Below are positions 24,650 to 33,449 of a DNA stretch of 39,908 bases, one piece after another. The number at the start of each line of letters is the position of its first letter. Within the stretch, counting starts at the first letter, position 1. This stretch comes from Spirosomataceae bacterium (GTDB taxonomy: Bacteria; Bacteroidota; Bacteroidia; Cytophagales; Spirosomataceae). The position numbers and the translations under genes are program-made. The DNA lies in contig JAKONH010000017.1 in assembly GCA_022702045.1 (NCBI GenBank), positions 1 to 39,908 of the forward strand, written 5' to 3'. The notes beneath the pieces are model-generated. The model did no database searches. It was given only the letters and a program-made list of their open reading frames with translations, and was not told where the DNA came from.

Positions 24650-25900
24650 TTAGGCAACCGGCTGGGTATCCGAGGGATTACTAACTTCGTCGCGTTGCCA
24701 GGCCAGCCAGGCGACAACGGTCAGGCACAACCCAAACCAAGCAAACGGCAACCGCAAATCGACCAGCGACAACAGGCCGAAAACCAGTGTTGTCACGATG
24801 CTGCCGAGTCCCTGCATAGCCTGATTGATTCCGAATACTTCGCCCCGGTCGACATCGGTAGTGCGCTGGGCCATCAAGCCTTCGATGAGCCCCTGAATAA
24901 GCGAAAGCGTCAGGCAGTCGATGGTAACCAAAGCGTACAGCCAGAACAGCGACGTACCGATCAGACCATAGCCGACCAGCACTGGTACGCCCAGGCCCGC
25001 CAGCCAGATAATGGCTTTCTGCTGATTGATACGGTCGGCGAAATAGGTGTAGAACACATAACTGATAACTACGCTCAGCGCGCCGAAATACATGAAGAAG
25101 TAGGAAATTCCTTTCGCATCGAGATGCAGGGCACCGAAACTGATAAAGGTGACGAAATAATTGTAATAGCCGGTGCTGAAGGTGAGCGCCAGTTGCATCA
25201 GTACCAGTGTTTTCAAACCGCTGTGCTGCTGATCTTTAGCCCGTAGACGCGCCCATAACGTTGCGACGTTGAGGGCCTGGACCAGTTCGGTTTTGAGAGC
25301 CGCTACTGTCACGCCGGGCGGGTTGGCATGCGTCTCGCGCAGGGTCCAGCTGAGCACGACGTTGACCAGCGACAATAGTACGCCCATGATGACCACGACC
25401 CGCGCCTGATCGCCTTCTACCACGTTGAGCGCCGTCAGCAGCAGCCCCGACACACCCGGCCCGATCACGAAGCCCAGCGACAGAATGGCCCCTTCGATGC
25501 CGAGGTTGCGAAACAGTTCTTCTTTGGGTGAAATGTCGGTGATAGCCGAACGAACCGTCGCGTACATACCGTTGGTGAGGCCGTCGCTGAACCGGTTGGC
25601 TAGTAACGCCCCCAGCCGGACGGGAATCAGCAGGGTATTGGCGATAAACGTCCCCGTTGCCGAGACGATAAAGATGGGGCGTCGGCCGTAGCCATCGGAG
25701 AGTTTACCGAGCAACGGGGCCGAGAATAACTGCATGCCTAGAAACAGGGCGGTACCCAGTGCCAGCCACACCTGTGGCCGGTCCATGTGTTTGACAAAGG
25801 CAGGTAGAATCGGCCCAACTGCCGAGCCGACCACCACATCGATAAAAATAATGGCATAAATATGCAGCAGTCGACGGTCGCGGGGAATAGGCGTAGGCAT
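24650..25900 (-). CDS. MFS transporter (TetA-like drug/metabolite exporter)
   Basis: 416 residues with twelve hydrophobic segments. The loop 2-3 signature is 'GKLSDGYGRRPIFIVSATG' and the antiporter motif C region is 'LSLGFVIGPGVSGLLL'. The first helix 'LHIYAIIFIDVVVGSAVGPI' is typical of the TetA/TCR branch. The likely role is proton-coupled efflux, substrate unknown. The reading begins at ATG 25900, 21 bases from REPIN D. Confidence 0.92.
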   Translation of the reverse strand: MPTPIPRDRRLLHIYAIIFIDVVVGSAVGPILPAFVKHMDRPQVWLALGTALFLGMQLFSAPLLGKLSDGYGRRPIFIVSATGTFIANTLLIPVRLGALLANRFSDGLTNGMYATVRSAITDISPKEELFRNLGIEGAILSLGFVIGPGVSGLLLTALNVVEGDQARVVVIMGVLLSLVNVVLSWTLRETHANPPGVTVAALKTELVQALNVATLWARLRAKDQQHSGLKTLVLMQLALTFSTGYYNYFVTFISFGALHLDAKGISYFFMYFGALSVVISYVFYTYFADRINQQKAIIWLAGLGVPVLVGYGLIGTSLFWLYALVTIDCLTLSLIQGLIEGLMAQRTTDVDRGEVFGINQAMQGLGSIVTTLVFGLLSLVDLRLPFAWFGLCLTVVAWLAWQRDEVSNPSDTQPVA

Positions 25901-25920
25901 TCGACAAATATACCAAACTT

Positions 25921-26031
25921 GTAGAGACGCGACCCCTCGCGTCTCATCCCCGGATGGCTATTCCGCCAGCAGGTCATAGCGCTGGCATTTGTTGCTGACG
26001 CGTGCTGAGACGCGAAGGGTCGCGTCTCTAT
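25921..26031. repeat. REPIN D, downstream flank of the RAYT gene
   Basis: The left REP is GTAGAGACGCGACCCCTCGC; the right REP ends CTAT, so its foot on the minus strand is ATAG instead of GTAG. The interior has CCGGATGG, a GCCAGC / GCTGGC pair and GCTGACGCGTGCTGAGACG. The TAG of the right foot (26030-26028) is the stop codon of the RAYT. Confidence 0.9.
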
Positions 26032-26567
26032 ATGAATAGATTTTCGGCGTTGTCGCGGTCTTTGTGCCAGTTCGAAGGGTTAGCGTCGATATAATGACGG
26101 ATACGTTTTAGCTCATCATCAGATCGAATGACCCGTTCGTAATAACGAGGTTGCCAGGCAAAATCGATTTGATTGATTGTGGCGAAGGTTTTAACGCCTG
26201 ATTTGAAGCCTCGTATAATCGATCCCAGATTTTGTCGTTGAGGGCCAAACCGATTAGGTTGCCAGTCTGTGTAAACTGGTTTATCGATTATCAGGATGCC
26301 ATGAATGTGGTTGGGCATCAACTGAAATGCATCGAGGTGGGCATATGGATGAAAAGCTGTAATCTGTCGCCATCCCTCTATAACGCGTTGCCCAATGGCA
26401 CTAGGCAGTATGGTCCATTGCTTATCTGTATAAATCACGTCGCACAGACAACATTGTTTGTTTTGTGTACAGGCTGTAACGAAGTACACCCCGCTCGAAC
26501 CGTAATCATACTCCGCTAGCCTTACCGAATCAATCCGATATTGACCGCCAAATTTCATTTCATTCAT
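26028..26567 (-). CDS. REP-associated tyrosine transposase (RAYT, Y1 family)
   Basis: 179 residues, full length for a RAYT and intact. The HUH motif is 'FQLMPNHIHGILII' (H87 and H89), and the N-terminal 'YDYGSSGVYFVTACTQNKQ' is the family hallmark. 'LGSIIRGFKSGVKTF' and 'WQPRYYERVIRSDDELKRI' follow, with 'HYIDANPSNW' carrying the probable catalytic Tyr (Y159). RAYTs are single-copy, domesticated IS200/IS605 relatives that bind and cut GTAG-footed REP palindromes. Here five such REPINs are in the same window and two flank this gene directly, which makes it very likely their cognate enzyme. Confidence 0.95.
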   Translation of the reverse strand: MNEMKFGGQYRIDSVRLAEYDYGSSGVYFVTACTQNKQCCLCDVIYTDKQWTILPSAIGQRVIEGWRQITAFHPYAHLDAFQLMPNHIHGILIIDKPVYTDWQPNRFGPQRQNLGSIIRGFKSGVKTFATINQIDFAWQPRYYERVIRSDDELKRIRHYIDANPSNWHKDRDNAENLFI

Positions 26568-26590
26568 ATTTTGTAATGGTGTGAAATCAA

Positions 26591-26684
26591 GTAGAGACGC
26601 GACCCTTCGCGTCTCGTCACCGGATGGTTTGTCGCCGGATGGTGTTGCTGACGCGTGCTGAGACGCGAAGGGTCGCGTCTCTAC
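26591..26684. repeat. REPIN E, upstream flank of the RAYT gene and 3' end of the GH43 gene
   Basis: Both feet are GTAG. The left REP is GTAGAGACGCGACCCTTCGC, a nearly perfect palindrome; the right REP mirrors it. The interior contains CCGGATGG twice, then GTTGCTGACGCGTGCTGAGA. The right foot (CTAC on the plus strand at 26681-26684) supplies the TAG stop codon of the GH43 gene. Confidence 0.92.
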
Positions 26685-28449
26685 CGGGTGGATACCACCG
26701 GGCTTAGGGTGGAAACGCCGTTTTCATTGAACGACTCGATGGCGAAATAATAGGGGACGCCAACGTTCAGGGCGCGAAGCTCGAATGTGTTGGGCTGGTC
26801 GTTCCAGAACTGGTACGTCTGGTACAGTTTGTCGGGCGCGATGCCCCAACGGATGTTATAACCCAGGGCCCCCGGTACTTTCGTCCAGGTCAGGTCGGCG
26901 TTGCGCTGGTCGTTCTGGCGTTTGGCTGTCATTGTCGGAACGGCAGGCGCTTTACCCGCTCCGTTGCCGAACACGCGAAACGCGTTGATGCTCAGGTGCT
27001 GTCCTGCTGTGTATACATGCTCGTAGCGAACGTAGCGCGCCCGTTGTGGCTGCTTGAATTCGACATAGGCGCAGGCTCGGTCACGTTTTGGTTCGCGGGT
27101 CAGGTCAGCAGCTACGGTCCAGTTCTTGTTGTCGGGCGAGGTCAGAATTTTGAATTGCGTGTACACTGTCGAATCAGAGTCGAAGATGGCGAGTTTGTAA
27201 TCGAAATAGTCGACCTGTACGGCTTTCACGTCGCAGAGGGTGCCAAGATCCGTCGTCAATGTTTCGCCGGGTCGGTTCTGCGCGGCTACCCAGAACGTGC
27301 GCGGATTTTCATCGGCCACAAACGCGACTCGGATCGAGTCGGTGCCGGTAGGTCTTAGCGTCGAGGAAGCCGTAACGGGCTTTTTGTAGTTGAGCAGCAT
27401 CCAGCCGGTAAACAGCTCCTCGCGGTCGGTCCACTTCTTCGTCGGCAGGCGGTGGGGCCAATCGCCAAAGCGCGTCGTGGCAAACAACTGATCGTCCTTG
27501 TCGAAACCGGCCGGATGCATCATAATGCGTCGTTCCATCGCCCAGTTGACGCCAATCCAGGTCGTTCCCGTATTCCAGTAGTTTCCGAAAGTATCCTGAA
27601 ACGTGTTGCCGTGCCCGGTACCGGTAGCAAAACCGCCCGGCTTGTACGCAATGGGATTGTACGGTGCGTACGCGAAGGGACCGAGCGGGTCTTTGCCGAC
27701 GTAGGTGCCATTGCCGTAGACGTTGTATTCAGTGCCCGGCGCGCCGTACTGCAGGTAGTAGTTGCCGTTGTGCTTGGTCATCCAGGCGCCTTCGACGAAG
27801 GGTTTGATGGGGTCAGAATGGTTGGGGCCGAAGCGTTCCCAGCCGTGCTGATAAGGGTCGAGCCAGAATAGCGCCTTGTAGGCCTGCGCCGGATTGTTGC
27901 CCGCATACGTCAGGTTACGGCTCTTGTCGAGTTCGGCACCGAAAATTGGGTACACGTTCGACGAGCCCCAGTACATGTACCATTTGTCGGTCGCGTCGTC
28001 GTGAAACAGCGCCGGGTCCCAGGGACCGATGTCTTTGGGCAGTCGGGGAAGCCAGCGGTTGTAAAAGGTTAACTTTCCTTTGTCGGGTTGGGTAGAGATA
28101 AAGATGGGGCGTTGTTCAAACGTGCTTTGAAACAGGTATAGCGTATCGCGGACGGAGAGCGCTGCCGGGGCGCACATGTCTTCCATCGGCCATTTGTCGG
28201 GTATGACGTAGCGCCAGTTAGCCAGATCTTTCGAATGCCACCAGCCGCCCTGAATCGTGACGAAGAGATAGTACTCCCCCCGGTGGTTGATGATAACTGG
28301 GTCAGCACCGGATCGGTAGGCGATTCGCTCATTCAGTTGCTCGAAATATACCGATAGCTGATATCCATTGGATTGCAGTACGTCGTTTGGGCCAGCGTCA
28401 CGGTTCGAAAAACAAGCAATAGGCTGACAAACAGGAGCAAATGCTTCAT
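26681..28449 (-). pseudogene. Secreted GH43-family glycosidase with F5/8C-like and Fn3 domains, frameshifted
   Basis: ATG 28449 opens a signal peptide ('MKHLLLFVSLLLVF...LAQ') and the standard GH43 start 'TTYCNPMDISYRY', then runs off frame at 28346-28347 and stops. One base missing from what is probably an AAT codon restores 'FEQLNERIAYRSGADPVIIN', which stays open to 26681. Catalytic Asp is in 'SGADPVI', a second Asp in 'GPWDPALF', and the general acid in 'VEGAWMTKHNG'. A discoidin-like module ('PGETLTTDLGTLCDVKAVQV' through 'HLSINAFRVFG') and an Fn3 domain ('ADLTWTKVPGALGYNIRWG') follow. Starting at the internal ATG 28186 would lose the first catalytic Asp. The stop lies in REPIN E. Confidence 0.85.
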
Positions 28450-28524
28450 AGGAATAGCTAGTGTAAGGTGGTACTTCGGACAGCCGTTAATCATAAAAGT
28501 AATGGCTTCACTTTTTCTTTGCGA

Positions 28525-28532
28525 TACTTTTG
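28525..28532 (+). promoter_or_regulatory. Candidate -7 box (TACTTTTG) for the M1 peptidase gene
   Basis: TACTTTTG fits the Bacteroidota TAnnTTTG consensus and lies 65 bases before the chosen start at 28597, in the divergent gap with the GH43 gene. No convincing -33 TTTG is at the right distance, so this is tentative. Confidence 0.35.
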
Positions 28533-28596
28533 CGCCACTATGTCAGCATACGTACGCCTGACTACCGAAACCGTAAACAGAAAACTGATTACAGGA

Positions 28597-30465
28597 ATGA
28601 AACTCACTTCATCACTAGTATTATTGTTGAGTCTGACGGCTGCGCAGGCCCAGACGTTGTACATGCCCCGCAACGTCAAGCAGGCGTACAAAAAAGGCAC
28701 CCGTTCGATAGATGGTAAGCCCGGCCCCCGCTATTGGCAGAACCGCGCGAAGTATACCATCACGATCAACGCGACACCACCTAGCCGGACCATCAACGGC
28801 ACCGAGCAGATTACGTACGTCAACAACAGTCCCGATACGCTGAAAACGCTGGCTTTTAAGCTGTTCATGAACATTCACCGGGCCGGTGCCGGTCGTCAGG
28901 GATCCGTGAGTGAAGACTACCTGACACCCGGCGTAACCATTGACCGCTACACGGAAAATCAGACGGAGAAGAAGTGGCCGAACAGTACTGACATCAATCA
29001 GCGGATGGTGCTGAGTAAGCCGTTGCTACCCCGCGATTCAGTGAAACTAAGCGTCGACTGGCACTACGAGCTGTCGAAAGAAAGCGGTCGGGAAGGGGTG
29101 CTTGATTCGACCACGTTCTTTCTGGCGTACTTCTACCCACGCATAGCGGTTTATGACGATTACTACGGCTGGGACCGCATGCCCTTCACCGATGCGCAGG
29201 AGTTTTACAGCGATTTCAACGACTACGACCTGACGGTCCGGGTGCCGAAAAACTACATCGTCTGGTCGACGGGCGATTTGCAAAATGCCGGTGAGGTGTT
29301 ACAGCCAACCTACGCGCAACGGCTGACCCGGTCGATGACGAGCGATTCACTGGTTCATATCGCCACGGCGGACGAACTGAAAGCGGGTGCTGTTACGGCC
29401 AATCAGGCGGTGAATAGCTGGCGGTGGCGTGCTACGAACGTGCCCGACATGGCGCTGGCCATCAGCGATCATTATGTTTGGGATGCTGCCAGCGTAGTGG
29501 TCGATAAAAAGACGGGTCGACGGGCTGGCGTACAGGCGGCTTTCCTGGATAATGCGGCTGACTTTCACCAGATGGTCGGTTTCGGACGGCATGCGCTCGA
29601 CTGGTTCTCCAGCAACTGGCCCGGCGTGCCCTACCCGTACGCGAAGACAACCGTCGTGCAGGGGTTTGCAGATATGGAATATCCGATGATGGTCAACGAT
29701 GCAACTACCCGCGATCTGGACTTTTCGCGCTTTGTCGCCGAGCATGAGATCGCGCACACCTGGTTCCCGTTCTACATGGGTATCAACGAAACACGCTATG
29801 GCTTCATGGATGAAGGCTGGGCCACAACGCTCGAACACCTGATTGGGCAGGCCGATCTGGGTAAAGACAAGGCCGTACAGCTGTTTCAGGGATTCCGGGT
29901 CAACGGCTGGATTCGTGACCCGTCGGCCGAAGAGGATCTGCCGATTATTACGCCGACTAATGTGCTGAGTGGCGCGGCTATGGGAAACAACGAATACGGT
30001 AAAGCCGCGCTGGGTTATCTGGCCCTGAAAGACATGCTGGGCGACGATCTGTTTCGCAAAGGACTACACACGTTCATGGAGCGCTGGAACGGTAAACACC
30101 CCACACCCTGGGATATGTTTTTTAGTTTCAACGCCGGCGCGGGTCGTGACCTGAACTGGTTTTGGAACAACTGGTATTTCTCGAACAATTACATCGACTT
30201 CGCTCTGCAACCCGTTGTGACGACGGCGAAGCAGGCTACGCTGACCATAGACAACGTAGGTGGCTACGTTGCGCCGGTCGACGTGGTGCTAACGTTTGCC
30301 GACGGCACGACCCAGACCGTCCACCAGTCACCCGCTATCTGGCAGACGAATCAAAAGCAGGCAGTAGTTAAACTACCGATTACCCAGAAGCTGCAATCAG
30401 TAAAGCTGACCGGGGGCATCTTTATGGACGCTACGCCCGCCGACAATACCTGGACCGCGAAGTAA
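28597..30465 (+). CDS. M1-family zinc metallopeptidase (aminopeptidase N-like)
   Basis: 622 residues from ATG 28597, chosen for its signal peptide ('MKLTSSLVLLLSLTAAQAQ'). In-frame starts at 28468 and 28540 would mask it. The zinc site is intact: H383 and H387 in 'HEIAHTWFPF' and E406 in 'GFMDEGWAT', the HExxH-x18-E pattern. The exopeptidase loop reads 'FADMEYPMMV' in place of GAMEN, as in many bacterial periplasmic M1 proteins. The C-terminal helical part includes 'YGKAALGYLALKDMLGDDLF' and 'NWFWNNWYFSNNYIDFAL'. It likely trims peptides in the periplasm. Confidence 0.93.
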   Translation: MKLTSSLVLLLSLTAAQAQTLYMPRNVKQAYKKGTRSIDGKPGPRYWQNRAKYTITINATPPSRTINGTEQITYVNNSPDTLKTLAFKLFMNIHRAGAGRQGSVSEDYLTPGVTIDRYTENQTEKKWPNSTDINQRMVLSKPLLPRDSVKLSVDWHYELSKESGREGVLDSTTFFLAYFYPRIAVYDDYYGWDRMPFTDAQEFYSDFNDYDLTVRVPKNYIVWSTGDLQNAGEVLQPTYAQRLTRSMTSDSLVHIATADELKAGAVTANQAVNSWRWRATNVPDMALAISDHYVWDAASVVVDKKTGRRAGVQAAFLDNAADFHQMVGFGRHALDWFSSNWPGVPYPYAKTTVVQGFADMEYPMMVNDATTRDLDFSRFVAEHEIAHTWFPFYMGINETRYGFMDEGWATTLEHLIGQADLGKDKAVQLFQGFRVNGWIRDPSAEEDLPIITPTNVLSGAAMGNNEYGKAALGYLALKDMLGDDLFRKGLHTFMERWNGKHPTPWDMFFSFNAGAGRDLNWFWNNWYFSNNYIDFALQPVVTTAKQATLTIDNVGGYVAPVDVVLTFADGTTQTVHQSPAIWQTNQKQAVVKLPITQKLQSVKLTGGIFMDATPADNTWTAK

Positions 30466-30474
30466 GTGTGTTTG

Positions 30475-30504
30475 TGTAGCCCAGACGTCTATGTCTGGGC
30501 TACA
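30475..30504. repeat. GTAG-footed hairpin between convergent genes
   Basis: TGTAGCCCAGAC (30475-30486) and GTCTGGGCTACA (30493-30504) form a perfect 12-base stem with a 6-base loop. Both feet are GTAG, but the stem sequence differs from the GTAGAGAC REPs. The minus-strand foot supplies the TAG stop of the pirin-like gene. It probably also acts as a bidirectional terminator. Confidence 0.85.
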
Positions 30505-31192
30505 GAGTTATCAGCAGCAGAATCGCATCGCTAGAGAGTGCTTCAAAATCAATGGTGTCTTGTTGGATAGTAGTCAGCGACAGGCCGTCGCGCTCGTGCA
30601 ACAACCGATTCTGAATCTCGAAGACCCCCTGTATCACAAAGACGAACACGTGCCGTTCCGGCGCTGTCGTGAACGTGTCATCAGCGCGCCCGTCGTACCG
30701 GCCAATGAACACCTGCTGTGGCGAACTCGCTGACTCAGGCATACAGGCATGCAGAACGTTTTTTTGACTCAGGTCAAAGGTCGTTCCGGCGAAGCGCGTT
30801 TCTGAACAGTTCGCTGGTTGTGTCAGCCAGATTTGTAGCAGGTTGATAGTCTCAGTCGGATAGGGGTTGCTAATCGAATACGACATGCCGGGCATCAACG
30901 ACAGCAGGCCCGCCTGACCTGGTTCGAGAAAGCCCGATGCCTGCTCGCTGCTGTATTCAAGTCCACCGACCATCGGTAGCAGGAGAACATCGGTCGGCTG
31001 CTCAACGGTGAGCGACAAGCTGGCCCCGGCAAGCAGACTGTCGTCGTTAAGTAACTGCAACGCACCGAATGAATGCCGGCTGTCCTGCTGGTAAGTACCG
31101 AAGTTGAACGTATGGTAGCTGCGGAAAAAGGGCGTTTGCGCGCAACCCCGTTGATCGGCCAGGTAAAGCTGCGCCTGTGTCTGGGTGTCCAT
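30500..31192 (-). CDS. Pirin-like cupin protein with altered metal site
   Basis: 230 residues resembling pirin: 'FFRSYHTFNFGTYQ' and 'FGALQLLNDDSLLAGASLSL' match the N-terminal cupin opening, and 'EPGQAGLLSLMPGMSYSISN' and 'INLLQIWL' match the following strands. The usual metal-binding His cluster (HPHRDME) is replaced by 'LTVEQPTDVLLLPMVGG', so iron binding and quercetinase-type activity are doubtful. The ATG at 31192 overlaps the stop of the upstream gene (TAATG), so translation is coupled. The TAG stop is in a GTAG-footed hairpin. Confidence 0.78.
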   Translation of the reverse strand: MDTQTQAQLYLADQRGCAQTPFFRSYHTFNFGTYQQDSRHSFGALQLLNDDSLLAGASLSLTVEQPTDVLLLPMVGGLEYSSEQASGFLEPGQAGLLSLMPGMSYSISNPYPTETINLLQIWLTQPANCSETRFAGTTFDLSQKNVLHACMPESASSPQQVFIGRYDGRADDTFTTAPERHVFVFVIQGVFEIQNRLLHERDGLSLTTIQQDTIDFEALSSDAILLLITL

Positions 31193-31718
31193 TATAGGCT
31201 GGTGGTGAAAATGGGTCGGTACGACCAGATCGATAACTCAGGCTGCAACGGAATAAGATCGGTGCTGACAGGCTTCCCCTGCCGGATGGTTGACTGTTGA
31301 TCACCGTATGCCAGCAGTAACCGATCGCCCAGGGTATCGATCCAGGTAAGTACGTCGCTGTAAAGAAAATGGCGATACGAAAGGTCTCCTTCTTGTCGAG
31401 CTGTGCGGCCAGAATCTCGAATCTAAACTGGGTGAAGGGTAGACTCGTCTGCTGCTGCGTATTTCTAATGTCAGGAATGCGGTCATTGAGTTGCTGCAGG
31501 TAGCCCAGGACGGCCCGACTGGTCAGGTAGTGCAGCTTGTCGGCATTGGGTACGTTGGTAAGGAGTTCCCAGAAATACTGATAACGGCCTTCAGCATTAA
31601 AGGACTGCGCCTGCATGTAAAACTCCTGCCAGGCATCGTCGAACACCAGCTGGTCCCAGGCCGGCTGCGTTGTGGCGTCGATTACTTTCCGATAACTCAG
31701 TTGAATAAGTCCGTTCAT
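31192..31718 (-). pseudogene. Conserved protein of unknown function, frameshifted
   Basis: ATG 31718 starts a plausible protein ('MNGLIQLSYRKVIDATTQPA', 'WDQLVFDDAWQEFYMQAQSF', 'YFWELLTNVPNADKLHYLTS', 'LPFTQFRFEILAAQLDK'). After a shift at 31392-31394 the coding continues in another frame: 'EGDLSYRHFLYSDVLTWIDT', 'LGDRLLLAYGDQQSTIRQG', 'ELSIWSYRPIFTTSL', ending at TAA 31194-31192. That stop overlaps the ATG of the pirin-like gene, which confirms the second frame. Restoring one base gives about 175 residues. The family is not recognised. An open frame extending past 31718 to 31946 does not look protein-like. Confidence 0.72.
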
Positions 31719-31969
31719 GTAGCAGTCTTGACGTGAGTGCTTTGCAGGTAATACGTTGTCGGCCCCGACAGTGTTGTTCGTAACCGACGGAATGCGGTAA
31801 GTCGGGTGGTTTATGCGGTAAATCACGGATGCCGCTATCTGGTTAGGCCGGAAAAAATCGAACAACGTTCGCGGTGGTCTGTTATACAACCAGGTGGGTT
31901 TCAGGCTTGTGTCGCTACCTGTCGACCGATCTGATACGATCCCCATCTTAACGAACTAACTCATTCTTT

Positions 31970-33076
31970 ATGGCAACGAATCGCATCAAACAGGTCCACG
32001 AATTCGGGCAAAGCATATGGCTGGACTTCATCGATCGCCCGATCATGAATACCGGTAAGTTACAGCAGATGATTGACGAAGATGGCCTGCGGGGTATCAC
32101 GTCAAACCCGGCGATTTTCGAAAAAGCCATCAGTAGCAGTGAGGACTACGATGATGATATTCGGGAACTGGCCGGTCAGCACAAGTCGAACGAGGCTATT
32201 TTCTATGGTCTGGCCGTAAAAGACATCCAGCAGGCAGCCGACCTGTTTGCCCCTGTTTACGATGATAAGGTCGATGGGGCCGATGGGTTCGTCAGTCTGG
32301 AAGTGTCGCCCCGGCTGGCCCGCGATACCGACGGGACACTGCAGCAGGCCCGCGAACTCTGGAAACAGGTCGGCCGGGAAAACGTCATGATTAAAATTCC
32401 GGGGACAGCCGAGGGCTTGCCCGCCGTCCGGCAGGCACTTGCCAACGGTATCAATATCAACGTCACCCTGCTGTTTAGCCTGGAACGTTACGAAGCCGTA
32501 GCTGAGGCATATATCAGTGGGCTGGAAGACCGTGCAGCCGCTGGGCAACCTATCGATCAGATTGCATCGGTGGCCAGCTTTTTCCTAAGTCGGATCGACA
32601 CGCTGATCGATCCTATGCTGGCCGAAAAAGGGCTATCCGATCTGAAAGGCGAAGTAGCGATTGCGTCGGCGAAAAAGGCCTACGAAATTTACAAGCAGGT
32701 GTTTGGCAGCGAGCGATTCAAAAAGCTGGAAGCAAAAGGAGCAACTCCGCAACGACTGCTTTGGGCGAGTACTGGTACGAAAGACCCGTCGTTCTCCGAC
32801 GTCAAATATGTTGATGCATTGATCGGACCAGACACGGTCGATACGGTACCGATGGAAACGCTTGATGCCTACCGCGACCACGGTAATCCGGCCAACCGTC
32901 TGGAAGACGATTTGAATAAGGCTACCGAAACGCTGGAGCGCGTCAGACAGGCCGGCCTGGATCTGCCTGCCCTGATGCAGCAACTGGAAGACGAAGGTAT
33001 CGACAAGTTCAACAAACCGTACGACAAGCTGTTGTCGGCTATTGACAAGCAGGTGCAGCAGTTGACAGAAGCCTGA
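31970..33076 (+). CDS. tal: Transaldolase
   Basis: 368 residues of the longer TalAB-like type. It opens with 'QVHEFGQSIWLDFIDR' and 'GLRGITSNPAIFEKAI', where Asp and Asn of the active site lie. The Schiff-base Lys is K142 in 'NVMIKIPGTAEGLPA'. 'VASFFLSRIDTLIDPML' and 'QRLLWASTGTKDP' are further family blocks. It transfers a dihydroxyacetone unit in the non-oxidative pentose phosphate pathway. Start at ATG 31970, divergent from the frameshifted gene, and followed by a strong terminator. Confidence 0.96.
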   Translation: MATNRIKQVHEFGQSIWLDFIDRPIMNTGKLQQMIDEDGLRGITSNPAIFEKAISSSEDYDDDIRELAGQHKSNEAIFYGLAVKDIQQAADLFAPVYDDKVDGADGFVSLEVSPRLARDTDGTLQQARELWKQVGRENVMIKIPGTAEGLPAVRQALANGININVTLLFSLERYEAVAEAYISGLEDRAAAGQPIDQIASVASFFLSRIDTLIDPMLAEKGLSDLKGEVAIASAKKAYEIYKQVFGSERFKKLEAKGATPQRLLWASTGTKDPSFSDVKYVDALIGPDTVDTVPMETLDAYRDHGNPANRLEDDLNKATETLERVRQAGLDLPALMQQLEDEGIDKFNKPYDKLLSAIDKQVQQLTEA

Positions 33077-33098
33077 GTAGTGGTCTAGTAATCATAAA

Positions 33099-33148
33099 AG
33101 AGAGCGTACCGATTCTGGGCAATTGTACCCGGAATCGGTACGCTCTCT
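33099..33148. terminator. Long hairpin terminator after the transaldolase gene
   Basis: A 21-base stem (33099-33119 with 33128-33148), broken only by one G-T pair, around an 8-base loop. It begins 22 bases after the transaldolase stop codon and is followed by a short T-containing run. Unlike the REPs it lacks a GTAG foot. Confidence 0.85.
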
Positions 33149-33231
33149 TACTTATAAGTCATTCGTAAACAGAATGATGTGGTTATGGTTTTAGGAGATA
33201 GTGTTCATCCGTCCCAGTAAAACCACTGATT

Positions 33232-33429
33232 ATGAAACGCTTTCTCGCTGGACTGATTACCGGCTTCGTCTCCAGCTTACTGATCGTTCCCGGACCGGGC
33301 AAGTCGAATCGGGCGCAGCTGAAAGCTGACGCTCAAAAACGCGGAAATCAACTGAAAACCGAGTTGCACAAGATTATAACGGACGTTGGTCGCCTGATCG
33401 ATGCGGCCCGAAACCAGTTCCCGCGATAA
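33232..33429 (+). CDS. Small YtxH-like protein
   Basis: 65 residues. A Gly-rich hydrophobic N-terminus ('FLAGLITGFVSSLLIVPGPG') leads into a charged helix ('NRAQLKADAQKRGNQLKTEL'), the general plan of YtxH-domain stress proteins, where 'APKSG' follows the hydrophobic part. It may associate with the inner membrane. It stands alone between a terminator and a convergent gene. Confidence 0.68.
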   Translation: MKRFLAGLITGFVSSLLIVPGPGKSNRAQLKADAQKRGNQLKTELHKIITDVGRLIDAARNQFPR

Positions 33430-33449
33430 GCGCCATATCACTAGCTGTG

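Larger units (their letters stand above)
25921..26684. mobile_element. REPIN-RAYT-REPIN unit
   Basis: A 764-base block in which one RAYT gene is bracketed by two REPINs of the same family. The innermost edges are tight: REPIN D overlaps the RAYT stop codon and REPIN E starts 24 bases before its ATG. The right-hand arms of D and E agree over about 40 bases except for the final base. This is the arrangement expected for a RAYT that propagates its own REPs; three further REPINs lie elsewhere in the window. Confidence 0.85.

Noticed and set aside
25921-26684. CRISPR array
   Set aside because: The repeats are inverted pairs at irregular distance with a transposase gene between them, not direct repeats with uniform spacers.
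31047-31946. A 299-residue protein on the minus strand
   Set aside because: Its first 76 residues look non-coding and its last part is an out-of-frame reading of the pirin-like gene; only the middle is real, as part of a frameshifted gene.
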